Positions 8,652 through 18,055 of a stretch of 64,000 nucleotides of DNA are shown here, in pieces. The number at the start of each line of letters is the position of its first letter. Position 1 is the stretch's first letter. A program made the position numbers and the translations under genes. The notes under the pieces are model-generated. The model saw only the letters and a program-made list of their open reading frames with translations. It did no database searches and was not told the DNA's origin. The DNA is taken from the NCBI RefSeq assembly GCF_014268655.2, contig NZ_JABWQX020000001.1:2138001-2202000 (forward strand), read 5' to 3'. Source of the DNA: Pseudomonas marvdashtae. Lineage in GTDB: Bacteria > Pseudomonadota > Gammaproteobacteria > Pseudomonadales > Pseudomonadaceae.

Positions 8652-9998
8652 TTAATCCTTCGCGTAAATGAGATGAATAATGTCCTTAGTGGTTTCTATG
8701 AAGCCCTCGACATCTTCGTCTGTCATCGGAAGTGTGAGTCCCACTTGGCCGCGATGGACAGGATAGTAGCCACGTGTTGCCATTTCCAGTGCATAGATAC
8801 CCATGCTGTTTTCGTCAATCTTATGCCAGTAGTCGCGGTGCGTATTAATGGTCTGACCGAGCTCTTTAGTGAACGCATAAGCGAATACTGAGAAGGAGCC
8901 GAAAACGGTAAATGGATATTTGGACGCTTTGGCCCAGGTATTCAGCTCAGATTTGATCTTCGCTGCCATTTCATTGAGTCGCGCATAAGCCCTCTCATCC
9001 ATGGCTTTAAGGCAGGCAATGCCCGCCGCGCAGGCCAATGGATGACCATGGTGGGTGCCCGAGATCATGACCTGGTTTTCCTCGATGACCCGGAAAACCT
9101 CTCTGCTGCCGCCCACTGCGCCAATGGGTAGGCCGCCACCGATCATTTTGCCGAGGACCGTCAAATCCGGCTTGATTTGATACTCGCTTTGCAGCGCTTT
9201 GAAATTTGCACGGAGTGTGATGGTCTCATCAGCGATTAAGAGAATGCCCAGTTCCTTGGTAAGCGCCCGAAGCTTTTGCACGAAATCTTTATCAAGCTCT
9301 ACAATCCCACCGGCGCAAGTCTGCAATTCCATAATCAAACACGCGATTTCTTCCGCGTTGCCACGGAGGATTTTTGCGCAAGAATCAAAATCATTTTGGG
9401 TCAGCACAATGACGTTGTCGCTTTTATACGCGGGAATTCCGGCAGAGTCTGGAAGAGCCTTTGGATGAGTATCTGGGCCAGGGAAATTGTTCGGGTCAGG
9501 GTGAGCGGAAATCGCGAGGTCATCGGAGAAACCGTGATATCCACCTTCAAATTTGGCAATCTTCTTACGCGCTGTATAGCCTCTTGCGATACGCACGGCA
9601 CTCAAGCATGCCTCACTCGCAGAGCAAAAAAATTTAACCTGTTCAACAGAGTCAATGCGCTCGCAAATCAGTTTGGCAAGCGCGAGCTCGTGATTCGTAG
9701 GGTTCCCGAATGAGAACCCATTCGGTAGCGTTTCATGAATTGCATTTAAGATCGCAGGATGATTGTGGCCCAGTACATTGGTGGCGAAGTTATTATTGAG
9801 GTCGAGGAGTTTTTTACCTTCGACAGTATAAAGATATTGTGCTTCGCCCTTGTCGACGAAGATTGCATGCGGGCCATAGCCAAATGTGCGCCTGCTAAAA
9901 CCTCCTGGAATATACTCCTTTCCTTTCGATGTTTGTTCCTTGGAAAGATTAAAGGCTTCAGAGAAATTTTTTAGCGATTGCTGGTAGTTAAGCTTCAT
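8652..9998 (-). CDS. Glutamate-1-semialdehyde aminomutase-like class III aminotransferase
   Basis: A 448-residue PLP enzyme. Visible are the YIPGGFSRRTFGYGP entry segment, FCSASEACLSAVRIARGYT, FEGGYHGFSDD, the cofactor Asp in ILLIADETITLR, and the Schiff-base Lys in TVLGKMIGGGLPIG. It belongs to the GSA-aminomutase-like branch of class III aminotransferases; members outside heme synthesis act on many amino substrates, so the reaction is open. ATG 9998 is used with GGAAA 7 nt upstream; an in-frame TTG at 10010 is less likely. It is divergent from a LysR gene 730 bp away, the usual arrangement for a LysR target. Base composition is more AT-rich than the neighbours, suggesting transfer. Confidence 0.85.
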   Translation of the reverse strand: MKLNYQQSLKNFSEAFNLSKEQTSKGKEYIPGGFSRRTFGYGPHAIFVDKGEAQYLYTVEGKKLLDLNNNFATNVLGHNHPAILNAIHETLPNGFSFGNPTNHELALAKLICERIDSVEQVKFFCSASEACLSAVRIARGYTARKKIAKFEGGYHGFSDDLAISAHPDPNNFPGPDTHPKALPDSAGIPAYKSDNVIVLTQNDFDSCAKILRGNAEEIACLIMELQTCAGGIVELDKDFVQKLRALTKELGILLIADETITLRANFKALQSEYQIKPDLTVLGKMIGGGLPIGAVGGSREVFRVIEENQVMISGTHHGHPLACAAGIACLKAMDERAYARLNEMAAKIKSELNTWAKASKYPFTVFGSFSVFAYAFTKELGQTINTHRDYWHKIDENSMGIYALEMATRGYYPVHRGQVGLTLPMTDEDVEGFIETTKDIIHLIYAKD

Positions 9999-10730
9999 GG
10001 CTATTTCCAAAGTGGCTTGAAATTATGGTTGCTTTGAATGGGTCCAGGCTTTTTAACAGGTTTGCGCATGGCTATTTTTTGAATTCAATACCAGAACTGC
10101 GGGTCGTGAAGCTCTATATGTTGCATCGTTGATGCAGCTTCTGTCCTGTGCATTTGACCAACGCTAAGGTCATCATATTTTCTCAATTAGTATCTGGGCA
10201 ACGGTGATTTTTAGATCGCTTGATCAGGTTTCGTGATCGCTGGTACTGGCAAATAAATTCAACGGATTGAAAACTTGGTCGCTAAGGATATCCAGTCATC
10301 CTCAATGCTCGGAATCAAAGGAATATGGACAGGGATTAAAAAGTCTGCTGCATGGGCGGAAGAGCGCAGATGAGGTTGGGTTTGCCGTAGTGTTACCATG
10401 TGGAGACGCGTTGTTACCGAGTGCTTCCTACCTGCCCACGGGACGCACCAATTGAGGCGTTTTTGGGATTCTCAAAGAGTTGCGATTTCTTTATCGGCCC
10501 TACGACAGCCGGCGATCGCCGCATAGGCTCGTCAAGCATCATTGAGAACCCGTGAAGAGGTATTTTTTTAGTGAATTGCGCCATTGTGGAGCTTTTTTTA
10601 AGCTAATTAAGGCTCCCGTAAACCCACGGGTCGGGTAAGGCTTCGCTGTTCAACCGCTACGTCAAAAATTTGCATGAATTTTGCTGCGTATTGCTTTCCC
10701 AAATGTTCCGTGAGTAGAGGGTACCCCTCA
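9999..10730. promoter_or_regulatory. Long divergent intergenic region, no gene seen
   Basis: This 730-bp stretch between the divergent aminotransferase and LysR genes is AT-rich. The only open frames are short, without a ribosome binding site or recognisable content. A small hairpin (cccgt/acggg near 10615-10630) lies upstream of the LysR gene. It should hold both promoters and LysR-binding sites, but I cannot point to a convincing T-N11-A box. Confidence 0.35.
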
Positions 10731-11654
10731 ATGGACACTAGACAACTTCTTTTAGCGACCAGGCTGGCTGAGACCCTTCATTTCGGTAAGGCTGCCGAGA
10801 TTGAGAATATCGCTCAATCTGGTCTGAGCGCTCAAATTGCGAAACTTGAAAGCGAGTTAGGTTTCAAATTGTTTGAACGTACCAGTCACCGTGTTTCATT
10901 GACCCAGGCAGGTCAGAGGTTCATAGAACAAGTTCGAACACTATTGGGTAGCATGAACAATACGATCTTGGAGTGCCGTGCCCTTGCTGAAAACAGTCGG
11001 GGTGTTTTGAAGTTAGGTTTCTTCGGTGATGCAGCGGGCGAACTGACTCACCTTATCTTCACGCTCTTTCAGCAGAGCAATCCTGACATCCGGTTGGTAT
11101 TTACTGAGCTGTCCATGACAAATCAAGTCCAGGCTCTGATCTCGGGCAAAGTGGATGCGGCCCTCGTCAGGCTACCGATTAACGATCCGCGTCTTGAGCT
11201 CGATGTGATGTTTGACGAGCCGCGAGTGGCTGCCGTACCGGCCAATCATGAAATGGCGCATGCCTCGATCCTTACAATCTCAGATCTGATTGAGCAACCG
11301 TTTGCAGTAGCGGGCGAGGGAGCGCCGGCCGAATGGGCCGCATACTGGAGTTTGGGCTCAGAGCGGCAGGAGGCTAGCCGGATTGGCGCGTATGTCCAAT
11401 CGATTCCAGAGAGTTTGGCTGCGGTTGCCTATGGCGGCGCGTTTGATACCTTCCCACTTACCGCCACACGCTTGTTCAGTCACCCAGGCGTGCGCTATGT
11501 ACCATTGGCTGACGCACCACGTAGCTCATTGGCTTTGGCAACACTTGCCGGCAACCGGTCGCCGGCTGTTAGATCGCTCCGACGCTGCGTGACAGAGACG
11601 CTTGAAAGTTCTCTTTCGTGTATTCCTGAGGCTCGGCGCTTCGAAGTGGCTTAA
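10731..11654 (+). CDS. LysR family transcriptional regulator
   Basis: A 307-residue LysR-type regulator. The N-terminal winged helix-turn-helix covers residues 1-60 (RLAETLHFGKAAEIENIAQSGLSAQIAKLE then LFERTSHRVSLTQAG), followed by a two-lobed effector-binding domain (VLKLGFFGDAAGELTH onward). ATG 10731 is chosen because it starts the canonical MDTRQLLLATRLAE segment, with AGAGG 10 nt upstream; an earlier in-frame start at 10674 would add a non-homologous extension. It lies between an aminotransferase (divergent) and an aldehyde dehydrogenase/permease pair (convergent), so it probably controls this catabolic group. The inducer is unknown. Confidence 0.9.
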   Translation: MDTRQLLLATRLAETLHFGKAAEIENIAQSGLSAQIAKLESELGFKLFERTSHRVSLTQAGQRFIEQVRTLLGSMNNTILECRALAENSRGVLKLGFFGDAAGELTHLIFTLFQQSNPDIRLVFTELSMTNQVQALISGKVDAALVRLPINDPRLELDVMFDEPRVAAVPANHEMAHASILTISDLIEQPFAVAGEGAPAEWAAYWSLGSERQEASRIGAYVQSIPESLAAVAYGGAFDTFPLTATRLFSHPGVRYVPLADAPRSSLALATLAGNRSPAVRSLRRCVTETLESSLSCIPEARRFEVA

Positions 11655-11718
11655 CCGCTCGCGAACCCCAAGAGTGGGTTTTTGCCCCTCCAGTCAATTG
11701 GCCAACTGGAGGGTGTAC

Positions 11719-13190
11719 TCAGAAGGGATAGTGGCGGGGTTGCCGCTGAACAGATACCCATTGAGTGGTGGTGAACTCTTCAATTGCCCAGTCACCGTTG
11801 AATCTTCCAAGGCCTGAGTTCTTCTCCCCACCAAATGGGACGTTAGGAGCATCTGCCACCGGCATGTCATTCACATGAGCCATGCCCGAATGGATGTGCC
11901 GTGCGAAATGAACACCTCGTTCAACGTCACCTGAAAAGACCGCGGCGCAAAGGCCAAAACGGGTAGCGTTAGCCAGTTCCAATGCATGATCGGCGTCCCT
12001 TGCGCGCATTATCCCGGCGATCGGCCCAAAAATTTCTTCGTAGGCCAACTCCATATCAGATGTCACCTCAGTGAAAACGTGCGGCGCCAATACCAGTCCT
12101 GCAGATTCGCCGGCATAAGCCAACGTTGCGCCTTCTGCCTTGGCTTGTTCGACCTTGCGTACCAATCCGTCGAACTGTTTTCGGTTGATGACGGGCCCAA
12201 CCGAGGTTGCCGCATTTTTGGGATCGCCGATTATCAAGTCGCTCACGCGCTGGATAAACAGGGAAACGAACGAGTCGTAAATCGGCTCCTCCACAATAAT
12301 TCTATTGATGGCCATGCAGATTTGGCCCTGATGCAGAAATTTGCCTACAACAGCCGCGTGAACTGCTTGCTTGAGATCCGCATCGGCGAGCACTACAAAG
12401 GGTTGTTACCGCCTAGTTCCAATGCCACATGTTTCAGGTATTCGCCGCTGCCTGCCTGGCGGGCAATGTTCTGGCCAATCGGCGTTGACCCAGTGAAGGA
12501 AATGAGGCTCGGTACTGGATGGAGCACAAAGTCATCTCCAATCTCCGAGCCAGCCCCCACTACGACACTGAGCACACCTTCTGGCAATCCGGCCTCTTCA
12601 AAGATGCGCGCAAGCAGCAAGCCTCCGGTGACTGGGGTATCGCTGGCAGGTTTCACAACTACAGCGTTACCGAGCGCCAATGCCGGGGCGAGTGATCGCT
12701 GGGTGAGATGGAATGGAAAGTTCCAAGGGCTAATCACTCCAACTACGCCGACTGGGCGTCGATATACTCGGCTTTCCTTGTTCGGCACATCGGACTCCAC
12801 GATGCGACCATGAACCCGGCTTGGAAAGGAAGCCGCTTCCAAAGTGATAGCTTTCGCTGACGCCCATTCGATCTCAGCTTTTATGCGCGTACTTCCTGAC
12901 TCGGAAATGATCCAATCAACCAATTCGTCATGGCGCTCATCAAAAATCCGAGCGGCTCCTAGCAGCACTTCGGCTCGCGCAGACGGCCCCGTGGCTGCCC
13001 AGCCGGGCTGTGCCGCTTGCGCTCTAGCATAAGCTTCGTTCAAGTCTTCCTTATTCGCCAACGGGATTTCGAGCAGGGGCTGCTGCGTGAAAGGATCACG
13101 AACAGTCATAGACCGTCCTGTTCGACCTTCCCGCCAAACGCCCCCTATCAGTTGCAGATTGAGGTCGCTATAAGGTTGATGGTTGTTCAC
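11719..13190 (-). pseudogene. NAD-dependent aldehyde dehydrogenase interrupted by a single-base frameshift
   Basis: Two adjoining frames make one aldehyde dehydrogenase of about 490 residues. The upstream part (12393-13190) carries [23 protein letters not shown] and [10 protein letters not shown] and ends in [12 protein letters not shown]. The downstream part resumes with [10 protein letters not shown] and carries the catalytic Cys in [13 protein letters not shown] and [10 protein letters not shown]. On the coding strand the break reads ccctttgtagtg; one extra T would restore PFVVLADAD, so one base is missing near 12400. This is either a real inactivating mutation or a sequencing error. The start is GTG 13190 with GGAGA 6 nt upstream. 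The family resembles benzaldehyde/vanillin-type dehydrogenases. Upstream on the same strand lies an amino-acid permease. Confidence 0.85.
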
Positions 13191-13317
13191 GTTATTCTCC
13201 GAATTTATTGGCAAGGATGGAATCAACTCTGCGCCGCAGCCTTTGCGAGGTGGCTCCGCGATTAAAAGAACCACCTGTAACGGTTCGTTCAATTTGAACA
13301 GGGGGGAGGTTGTCGTT

Positions 13318-14727
13318 CTACGAAATGACCGGTGTGACAGGAAATTTCTCTTTAGCCCTGAGTCCGTTAATAACGCCCGCCAATGCGGCTATCACGACGA
13401 GCCAAGGCAGCAGAGTTGCGATACCTTCCTTAGCGCCAGTCAGCTCATCAAAATTCGCCACGGCGAGAACAACGGCAGTCGCCAGTCCGCATCCACCGAG
13501 TGTTGGGGCGACTACGCCTTGCCACCTGCTGCACTTTTGAGTCTTGAGAGTGAAACCGACGACAGCGGCGGCACCGAGGGTCTGTAGGGCCAGAACAGCG
13601 AGGGTGCCGAGCCCAACCATCCACAGATAGAGATGCTGGATCGGGTCGGCATTGGTGACGATGAATAATCCCACGGCTACAACGGTCGTGATTGAGAGCG
13701 CAACGCTAGCGACGTGTGGACTTGCGTGTTTGGGGTGTACTCGGCTGAGCTGTCGAGGTACGAAGTGATTGCGGGCCAATGCGAAAAGATAGCGACTGAG
13801 AGCGTTGTGGAAGGAGAGCAGGACCGCGAATACACTCGTGACTACCAGGATTTTCATGATTTCTGTGGAAAGGGCGCCGACGTACTGCGTGTTGGCATTA
13901 AACACAAAATTTATCATGTCAGCGCCGGCAACACTTTGGACGTCGCTATTTGAATAAGCCAGGCTGAGGCACCACGTTGTAAGCGTGTAAAAGATACCGA
14001 TGATGGCAATGGCTACATACGTAGCAAGGGGAACGGTACGACTTGGGTTTTTCGCTTCTTCGCCGTAAAGGGTTGTGGACTCGAACCCTACAAAGCAACA
14101 AAACGCGAACATCAATGCCACCCCGAGACCAGGAGTAAATATCTGAGAAGGCATGAAGCCATTCCAGGAGAAACTCTTGGCTTCCGTTTGGGCGATGACT
14201 GCGATGTCAAAGACAAGCAGGATCAGGATCTCGAAAATCATCAGCACGCCTAACACCTTGGCTGACACCTTAACGTCCATGTAGCCGAAGATTCCTACCA
14301 GTCCGATTATGATGAGAGCTATGACGCGCCAGTCCACCCGCAGTCCTGCAATCGACATAGCAAGGTCTGCCCCGAAGGCAGCGAATTGGCCGTAAATGCC
14401 AGTCAACATAGCTATATAGGCAAGCAGTGCAATCCCGCCAGCAGCGTTGCCGGCTGGTCGCCCCAATCCGTGAGTCACTAGCTCGGCGAAGCCACCCGCA
14501 CTGATCACATGGCGGCTCATGGCTGCAAATCCAATTGCAAACAGCAGCAATACCAGCGAGGCGATCAGATAGATACCAGGAGCGCCTGCACCTCCCATGG
14601 CAAAAACCACAGGGCCAGCACCCAGGGTGGCGCCGAGCGGGGCCGCCGCTGCAATTACAAAAAAGACGATGTCGGAGACACCTAAGGATTTGGGCTTAAG
14701 CCCAGGTTGTGTCGGCTCAATTTGCAT
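13318..14727 (-). CDS. APC superfamily amino-acid permease
   Basis: A 469-residue integral membrane protein with about 12 hydrophobic segments. The N-terminal [22 protein letters not shown] is the conserved helix 1 of the amino acid-polyamine-organocation family, and [25 protein letters not shown] is the typical helix 6 to loop signature. It would import an amino acid or amine across the inner membrane. It lies 128 bp upstream of the frameshifted aldehyde dehydrogenase on the same strand and is likely part of the same catabolic unit with the LysR regulator. The substrate is not predictable. Confidence 0.9.
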   Translation of the reverse strand: MQIEPTQPGLKPKSLGVSDIVFFVIAAAAPLGATLGAGPVVFAMGGAGAPGIYLIASLVLLLFAIGFAAMSRHVISAGGFAELVTHGLGRPAGNAAGGIALLAYIAMLTGIYGQFAAFGADLAMSIAGLRVDWRVIALIIIGLVGIFGYMDVKVSAKVLGVLMIFEILILLVFDIAVIAQTEAKSFSWNGFMPSQIFTPGLGVALMFAFCCFVGFESTTLYGEEAKNPSRTVPLATYVAIAIIGIFYTLTTWCLSLAYSNSDVQSVAGADMINFVFNANTQYVGALSTEIMKILVVTSVFAVLLSFHNALSRYLFALARNHFVPRQLSRVHPKHASPHVASVALSITTVVAVGLFIVTNADPIQHLYLWMVGLGTLAVLALQTLGAAAVVGFTLKTQKCSRWQGVVAPTLGGCGLATAVVLAVANFDELTGAKEGIATLLPWLVVIAALAGVINGLRAKEKFPVTPVIS

Positions 14728-15191
14728 ACAGGCCTCCCCTTACAGCAAGACGGGATTTGAATTGTTATTGGTAGCCTGATTTTTCTCCCAGCGATTCACA
14801 CTGGCAATCCTCAAACGCTGATCGTTCGATCATAGTCGGTGATTGAACCGACGCTTTTCTCGTTGGCGGTAATCACTCGCTAGTAAGTACAGGCCATGAG
14901 ATACGTTTGCTCATCTAGGTTGCAGGTGCCTTGGTGCTTCCGTTGGAGTCCCGTGCTTACGAGCTCTACAGTCAGGGCGGCCATGTACTAAATGCTAAGG
15001 TCGAAGCAATATTTGCTGCGATGCACAGTGACGAAGTTACGCTACGACTGGGACGCGGGACGTTGGTTCTTCAAAGCGTGGACCCATGTAAGCGGTCGAC
15101 CGTTGTTGCTGGCGAACTGGCGCGCTTCATCAGCAAAGCTCGTTGAGAAGAAACAGTTTATCGGCGAGTGGTTTTTACATTTTTTGACCCG
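14728..15191. other. Intergenic stretch without a supportable gene
   Basis: This 464-bp gap lies upstream of the permease and downstream of the cytochrome gene. The plus-strand open frames near 14931-15198 start with TTG or lack ribosome binding sites and match nothing I recognise. It must hold the permease promoter on the minus strand, but no clear -35/-10 pair stands out. Confidence 0.3.
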
Positions 15192-15767
15192 TCAGTGAGC
15201 TTTCAAACAGTTCGACATACAGGCAACAGCCTTGCTGTCCGGTCTGTCATCGGTATAAAAACCGTCTCGATTCGGCATCTTTACATCCGCCAAGGTCGCT
15301 GCATCCACGGTCGCGTTGGCGTCCAGCAGCTTGTTCATGTGCAGGATGTAGCCGGTCACTGCGTAGACTTGTTCGTTGGACAATGACTGTGGCGCCTGGA
15401 AGGGCATGGCTCTGCGGATGTAGTCGAAAAGCGTCGTTGCATAGGGCCAATAGCTGCCGACTGTCTTGAGCGGTTTGTCAGTAGTCAGGGTTCCTTCGCC
15501 CCCCACCAACGCAGGACCGACGCCGCCTTCGAGCTTCACGCCATGGCAACTGACGCAGCTGTTCATGTAGACCTTTTCCCCGTCCGCCACCGTCGCGCGC
15601 CCTGGAGGCAAAGCCTTGCCGTCGGGCGCCACATCGATGTTCCAACTGGCGATCTGCGCGTCGGTAGCCTGAGTGCCCAAACCGTATTGGGATTGTGCCG
15701 AGGCATGGGTCAGCGCACAGGCGCAAAGCAAACCTATGAATAACGAACCACCTTTAAGCCCGTCCAT
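15192..15767 (-). CDS. Monoheme cytochrome c, electron acceptor of the sulfite dehydrogenase (SoxD/SorB-like)
   Basis: A 191-residue exported class I cytochrome c. A signal peptide covers residues 1-24 (hydrophobic LFIGLLCACALTHASA). The heme site CVSCH is at residues 71-75, and a Met in RRAMPFQAP is the likely axial ligand. A second Cys pair, CMSNC, near the C-terminus lacks the His of a heme motif. The start codon lies inside the end of the soxC-like gene (14-nt overlap), with GGAGG 7 nt upstream, so the two are translationally coupled. It should pass electrons from sulfite oxidation to the respiratory chain in the periplasm. It is much shorter than a two-heme SoxD. Confidence 0.85.
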   Translation of the reverse strand: MDGLKGGSLFIGLLCACALTHASAQSQYGLGTQATDAQIASWNIDVAPDGKALPPGRATVADGEKVYMNSCVSCHGVKLEGGVGPALVGGEGTLTTDKPLKTVGSYWPYATTLFDYIRRAMPFQAPQSLSNEQVYAVTGYILHMNKLLDANATVDAATLADVKMPNRDGFYTDDRPDSKAVACMSNCLKAH

Positions 15768-17061
15768 TGGTCACCTCCCCATTGCTGGACACGCGCCACG
15801 GTTGCACCGAGTTGTTGTGGTAGAAAGAGACCTTGCCGCGTTCATCGATCAGCTGTTCCAGCATCGGCTGAACATATCCGGTTTCGTCGATGGCGCGGCT
15901 CATGATCATCAACTCTTGGCCGTTCCATTCGAAAGGCGCCCTGAAGGCGGTCAGCGCCTTGGTCAGAATGGGCTCCTGTAACCTGGCTTGCGTCCAGTTG
16001 TTGCCACCATCGACGGAAACGTCAACGCGGGTGATTTTGCCGTGGCCGCTCCAGGCGATGCCACGCATCTCATGCAGACCCTTGCGCGTCAGTTTCTGGG
16101 TGCCGGAAGGGTAGGTGACCAGCGATTTGCATTCCATGACAAAGGAAAATTTCCGGGCTTTGCCGTCGGCCATCAAGTCGGTGTATTTGGCAGTTTCTTC
16201 CCGGCTGTAGGCGGGCGCATCGGTGACATGAAGTCGGCGTAGCCATTTGATGTGGGTATTGCCCTCGTAGCCGGGGACAAACAGGCGCAGCGGGTAGCCC
16301 TGTTCCGGCCTTAGACGCTCGCCGTTCTGGCTGTAGACAACCATCACATCGTCCAGGCATTTCTCGATGGGAATGCTGCGTGTCATTGCCGCGCCGTCCG
16401 CACCTTCGGCAATGATCCACTTGGCTTGCGGTTTGAGCCCGGCTTCATCCAGCAGGGTCTTCAGGGTAACGCCAGTCCACTCAGCACAACTCACCAGGCC
16501 ACTGACTTCGGCGGCGGTTTTGCCCCAGGGAGGTAGAAACGATGGGTTGCCCGAACACTCCATGAAGTGCACGCGTGACACGGCGGGGAACTGGCGTATC
16601 TCGTCCACGGTAAAGATCAAGGCGTTTTCGGTGAGGCCGTGGATCACCAGCCGGTGTTGCGCCGGATCGATTTGCGGGACGCCCGCGTGATGGCGCTCAT
16701 AGAACAGGCCGTTCGGGGTAATGATGCCGTCCAACTCTTGAAGTGGCGAGGTGCTGTAGGCGGACATCGTGTCCTTCAGGCCGGGATATAAATTCCTGAC
16801 CGCTTTGGTTTCGAACGTTGAAGGTTTGCCATAAGGGCTTGCCGTGGGGGTGCCAAGGCTACGGGTCCATTGCGGGACTTCAAGGGGCAGGTTCGGATCA
16901 AGAGGGGCGACGTTGGTCGTCTCTGCGTTGACCAGGTCGCTATCGCCCAGAGCAAAGGCAGCAGTACCGATAACGGCCCCGCTTTTAATCAAGAAATCCC
17001 TGCGAGCCAAAGATGTTTGAGGCATGTCTTGCTTGGCGGGGACCATGGATTTTTTTGTCAT
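15754..17061 (-). CDS. soxC: Molybdopterin sulfite dehydrogenase, SoxC-like
   Basis: A 435-residue sulfite oxidase family enzyme. A Tat signal is visible at residues 19-45 (ARRDFLIKSGAVIG). The molybdenum-ligating Cys lies in RVHFMECSGNPSFLPPWG, and the C-terminal dimerisation domain (KITRVDVSVDGGNNWTQA) is complete. It oxidises sulfite to sulfate in the periplasm, passing electrons to the cytochrome encoded just downstream. The symbol soxC is by family; without soxXYZAB nearby its role is more likely detoxification of sulfite or taurine/sulfonate breakdown than full thiosulfate oxidation. A 26-bp palindrome 47 bp upstream of the start suggests control by the TetR gene next door. Confidence 0.85.
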   Translation of the reverse strand: MTKKSMVPAKQDMPQTSLARRDFLIKSGAVIGTAAFALGDSDLVNAETTNVAPLDPNLPLEVPQWTRSLGTPTASPYGKPSTFETKAVRNLYPGLKDTMSAYSTSPLQELDGIITPNGLFYERHHAGVPQIDPAQHRLVIHGLTENALIFTVDEIRQFPAVSRVHFMECSGNPSFLPPWGKTAAEVSGLVSCAEWTGVTLKTLLDEAGLKPQAKWIIAEGADGAAMTRSIPIEKCLDDVMVVYSQNGERLRPEQGYPLRLFVPGYEGNTHIKWLRRLHVTDAPAYSREETAKYTDLMADGKARKFSFVMECKSLVTYPSGTQKLTRKGLHEMRGIAWSGHGKITRVDVSVDGGNNWTQARLQEPILTKALTAFRAPFEWNGQELMIMSRAIDETGYVQPMLEQLIDERGKVSFYHNNSVQPWRVSSNGEVTNGRA

Positions 17062-17107
17062 TGTTGTTCCCTCTGATTCCTTTGTCGGGCTGGACCCAAC
17101 GGCGACT

Positions 17108-17133
17108 CTACAGACCGATCGGTCGGTCTGTAG
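17108..17133. promoter_or_regulatory. TetR-type operator upstream of the sulfite dehydrogenase
   Basis: A perfect inverted repeat with 11-nt arms (ctacagaccga / tcggtctgtag) and a 4-nt spacer lies upstream of the soxC-like start and just after the TetR gene. The core accgatcggt recurs upstream of the TetR gene, so this is most likely the repressor's site. Confidence 0.75.
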
Positions 17134-17245
17134 GTAAGCCTAGAACGAAAAACGCGCGTGGTCCAGTCGCAAGGACGACCATCGGTGATGGCGGGTGAAT
17201 GAGGGGGGGAGGAAAGCGGCGCACTTGAAGCGCCGCTGATGACAG

Positions 17246-17863
17246 TCAAGCCGGGCGCGGCTCAACCTTCAGTCCGGGCAGGAGGGTGTCGCAAAAGAAC
17301 GTCGCGATGGATTCCGGAGAGCGCGGGCCACCGGGCTTGATCCACAAGTAGCTGTAGTGGTGGATGCCAAGAATAGCCTTCACGGCTAACGAGTCAGATG
17401 TGCGGAAGGTCCCCTCGCTCACGCCAGCCTTGAGGATATTCGACCAGAGCTTTTCATACTGCCGGTGCAGGTCGAGCAATTCAGTCTGGCGCTCGCCAAT
17501 GACCGAATACACTTCTCGAAAACACACCGTCATTTCGGCCAGGTGGGTGACAATCGTGCGCATCACGATGGCCGAGAATTGGCGAAATTTATCTTCTGCA
17601 GGCTGGTCGCTCTCGCACAGGGGCGTACCTTCTGCGATGAGCACTCGCAAATACCGGCTGGTGATTTCGAACAGCAATTCTTCCTTGCTGCCGATGTGGT
17701 AATACAGCGCGCCTCGAGCCAGGCCAGTGGCTTTTTCCAACTCAGCCATGCCGGTTGCGTGAAACCCGCGCGTCGAGAACAGCTGCGCAGCGATCTTCAG
17801 TATCCGCTCCTTAGTGCTTGTTTCAGCAGGTTCGGCAGCGACGACGGCGTTCTTTTTTCCCAT
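17246..17863 (-). CDS. TetR family transcriptional repressor
   Basis: A 205-residue TetR regulator. The DNA-binding domain covers residues 17-63 (KERILKIAAQLFSTRGFHATGMAELEKATGLARGALYYHIGSKEEL). The remaining all-helical part is the ligand-binding/dimerisation domain (LLDLHRQYEKLWSNILKAGVSEG), similar in style to acyl-CoA- or aromatic-responsive members. It lies upstream of the sulfite dehydrogenase genes on the same strand and is flanked by related operators at 17108 and 17961. Self-control and control of the sulfite dehydrogenase are therefore inferred. The ligand is unknown. Confidence 0.9.
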   Translation of the reverse strand: MGKKNAVVAAEPAETSTKERILKIAAQLFSTRGFHATGMAELEKATGLARGALYYHIGSKEELLFEITSRYLRVLIAEGTPLCESDQPAEDKFRQFSAIVMRTIVTHLAEMTVCFREVYSVIGERQTELLDLHRQYEKLWSNILKAGVSEGTFRTSDSLAVKAILGIHHYSYLWIKPGGPRSPESIATFFCDTLLPGLKVEPRPA

Positions 17864-17960
17864 GGGTCAATTCCAACCGGTTGAGCGCCAATCATACCCA
17901 TGCGTGCGCGGTGAAGGATACAGACGGGCGAAGCTCATCCCATGGTTGCAGGAAGATAGT

Positions 17961-17980
17961 TGTATTGACCGATCGGTACA
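17961..17980. promoter_or_regulatory. Candidate autoregulatory TetR operator
   Basis: The site contains the palindrome accgatcggt (17968-17977) flanked by tgta and aca, about 100 bp upstream of the TetR start. The same 10-nt core forms the heart of the 26-bp site at 17108. It may also serve the divergent DMT exporter at 18056. Confidence 0.55.
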
Positions 17981-18055
17981 GAGGCGTTTAACGTGTTTTT
18001 AAGGGCGCGGTGGCGTCAAGAGTTCTGAGAGCCTGCCTAGGCATTGGGATCGACC

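Noticed and set aside
10267..10455. 62-residue frame in the long gap upstream of the LysR gene
   Set aside because: No Shine-Dalgarno site and no recognisable sequence; it lies where regulatory DNA is expected.
14931..15198. Two short plus-strand frames between the permease and the cytochrome gene
   Set aside because: TTG or unsupported starts, no ribosome binding site, no recognisable content.
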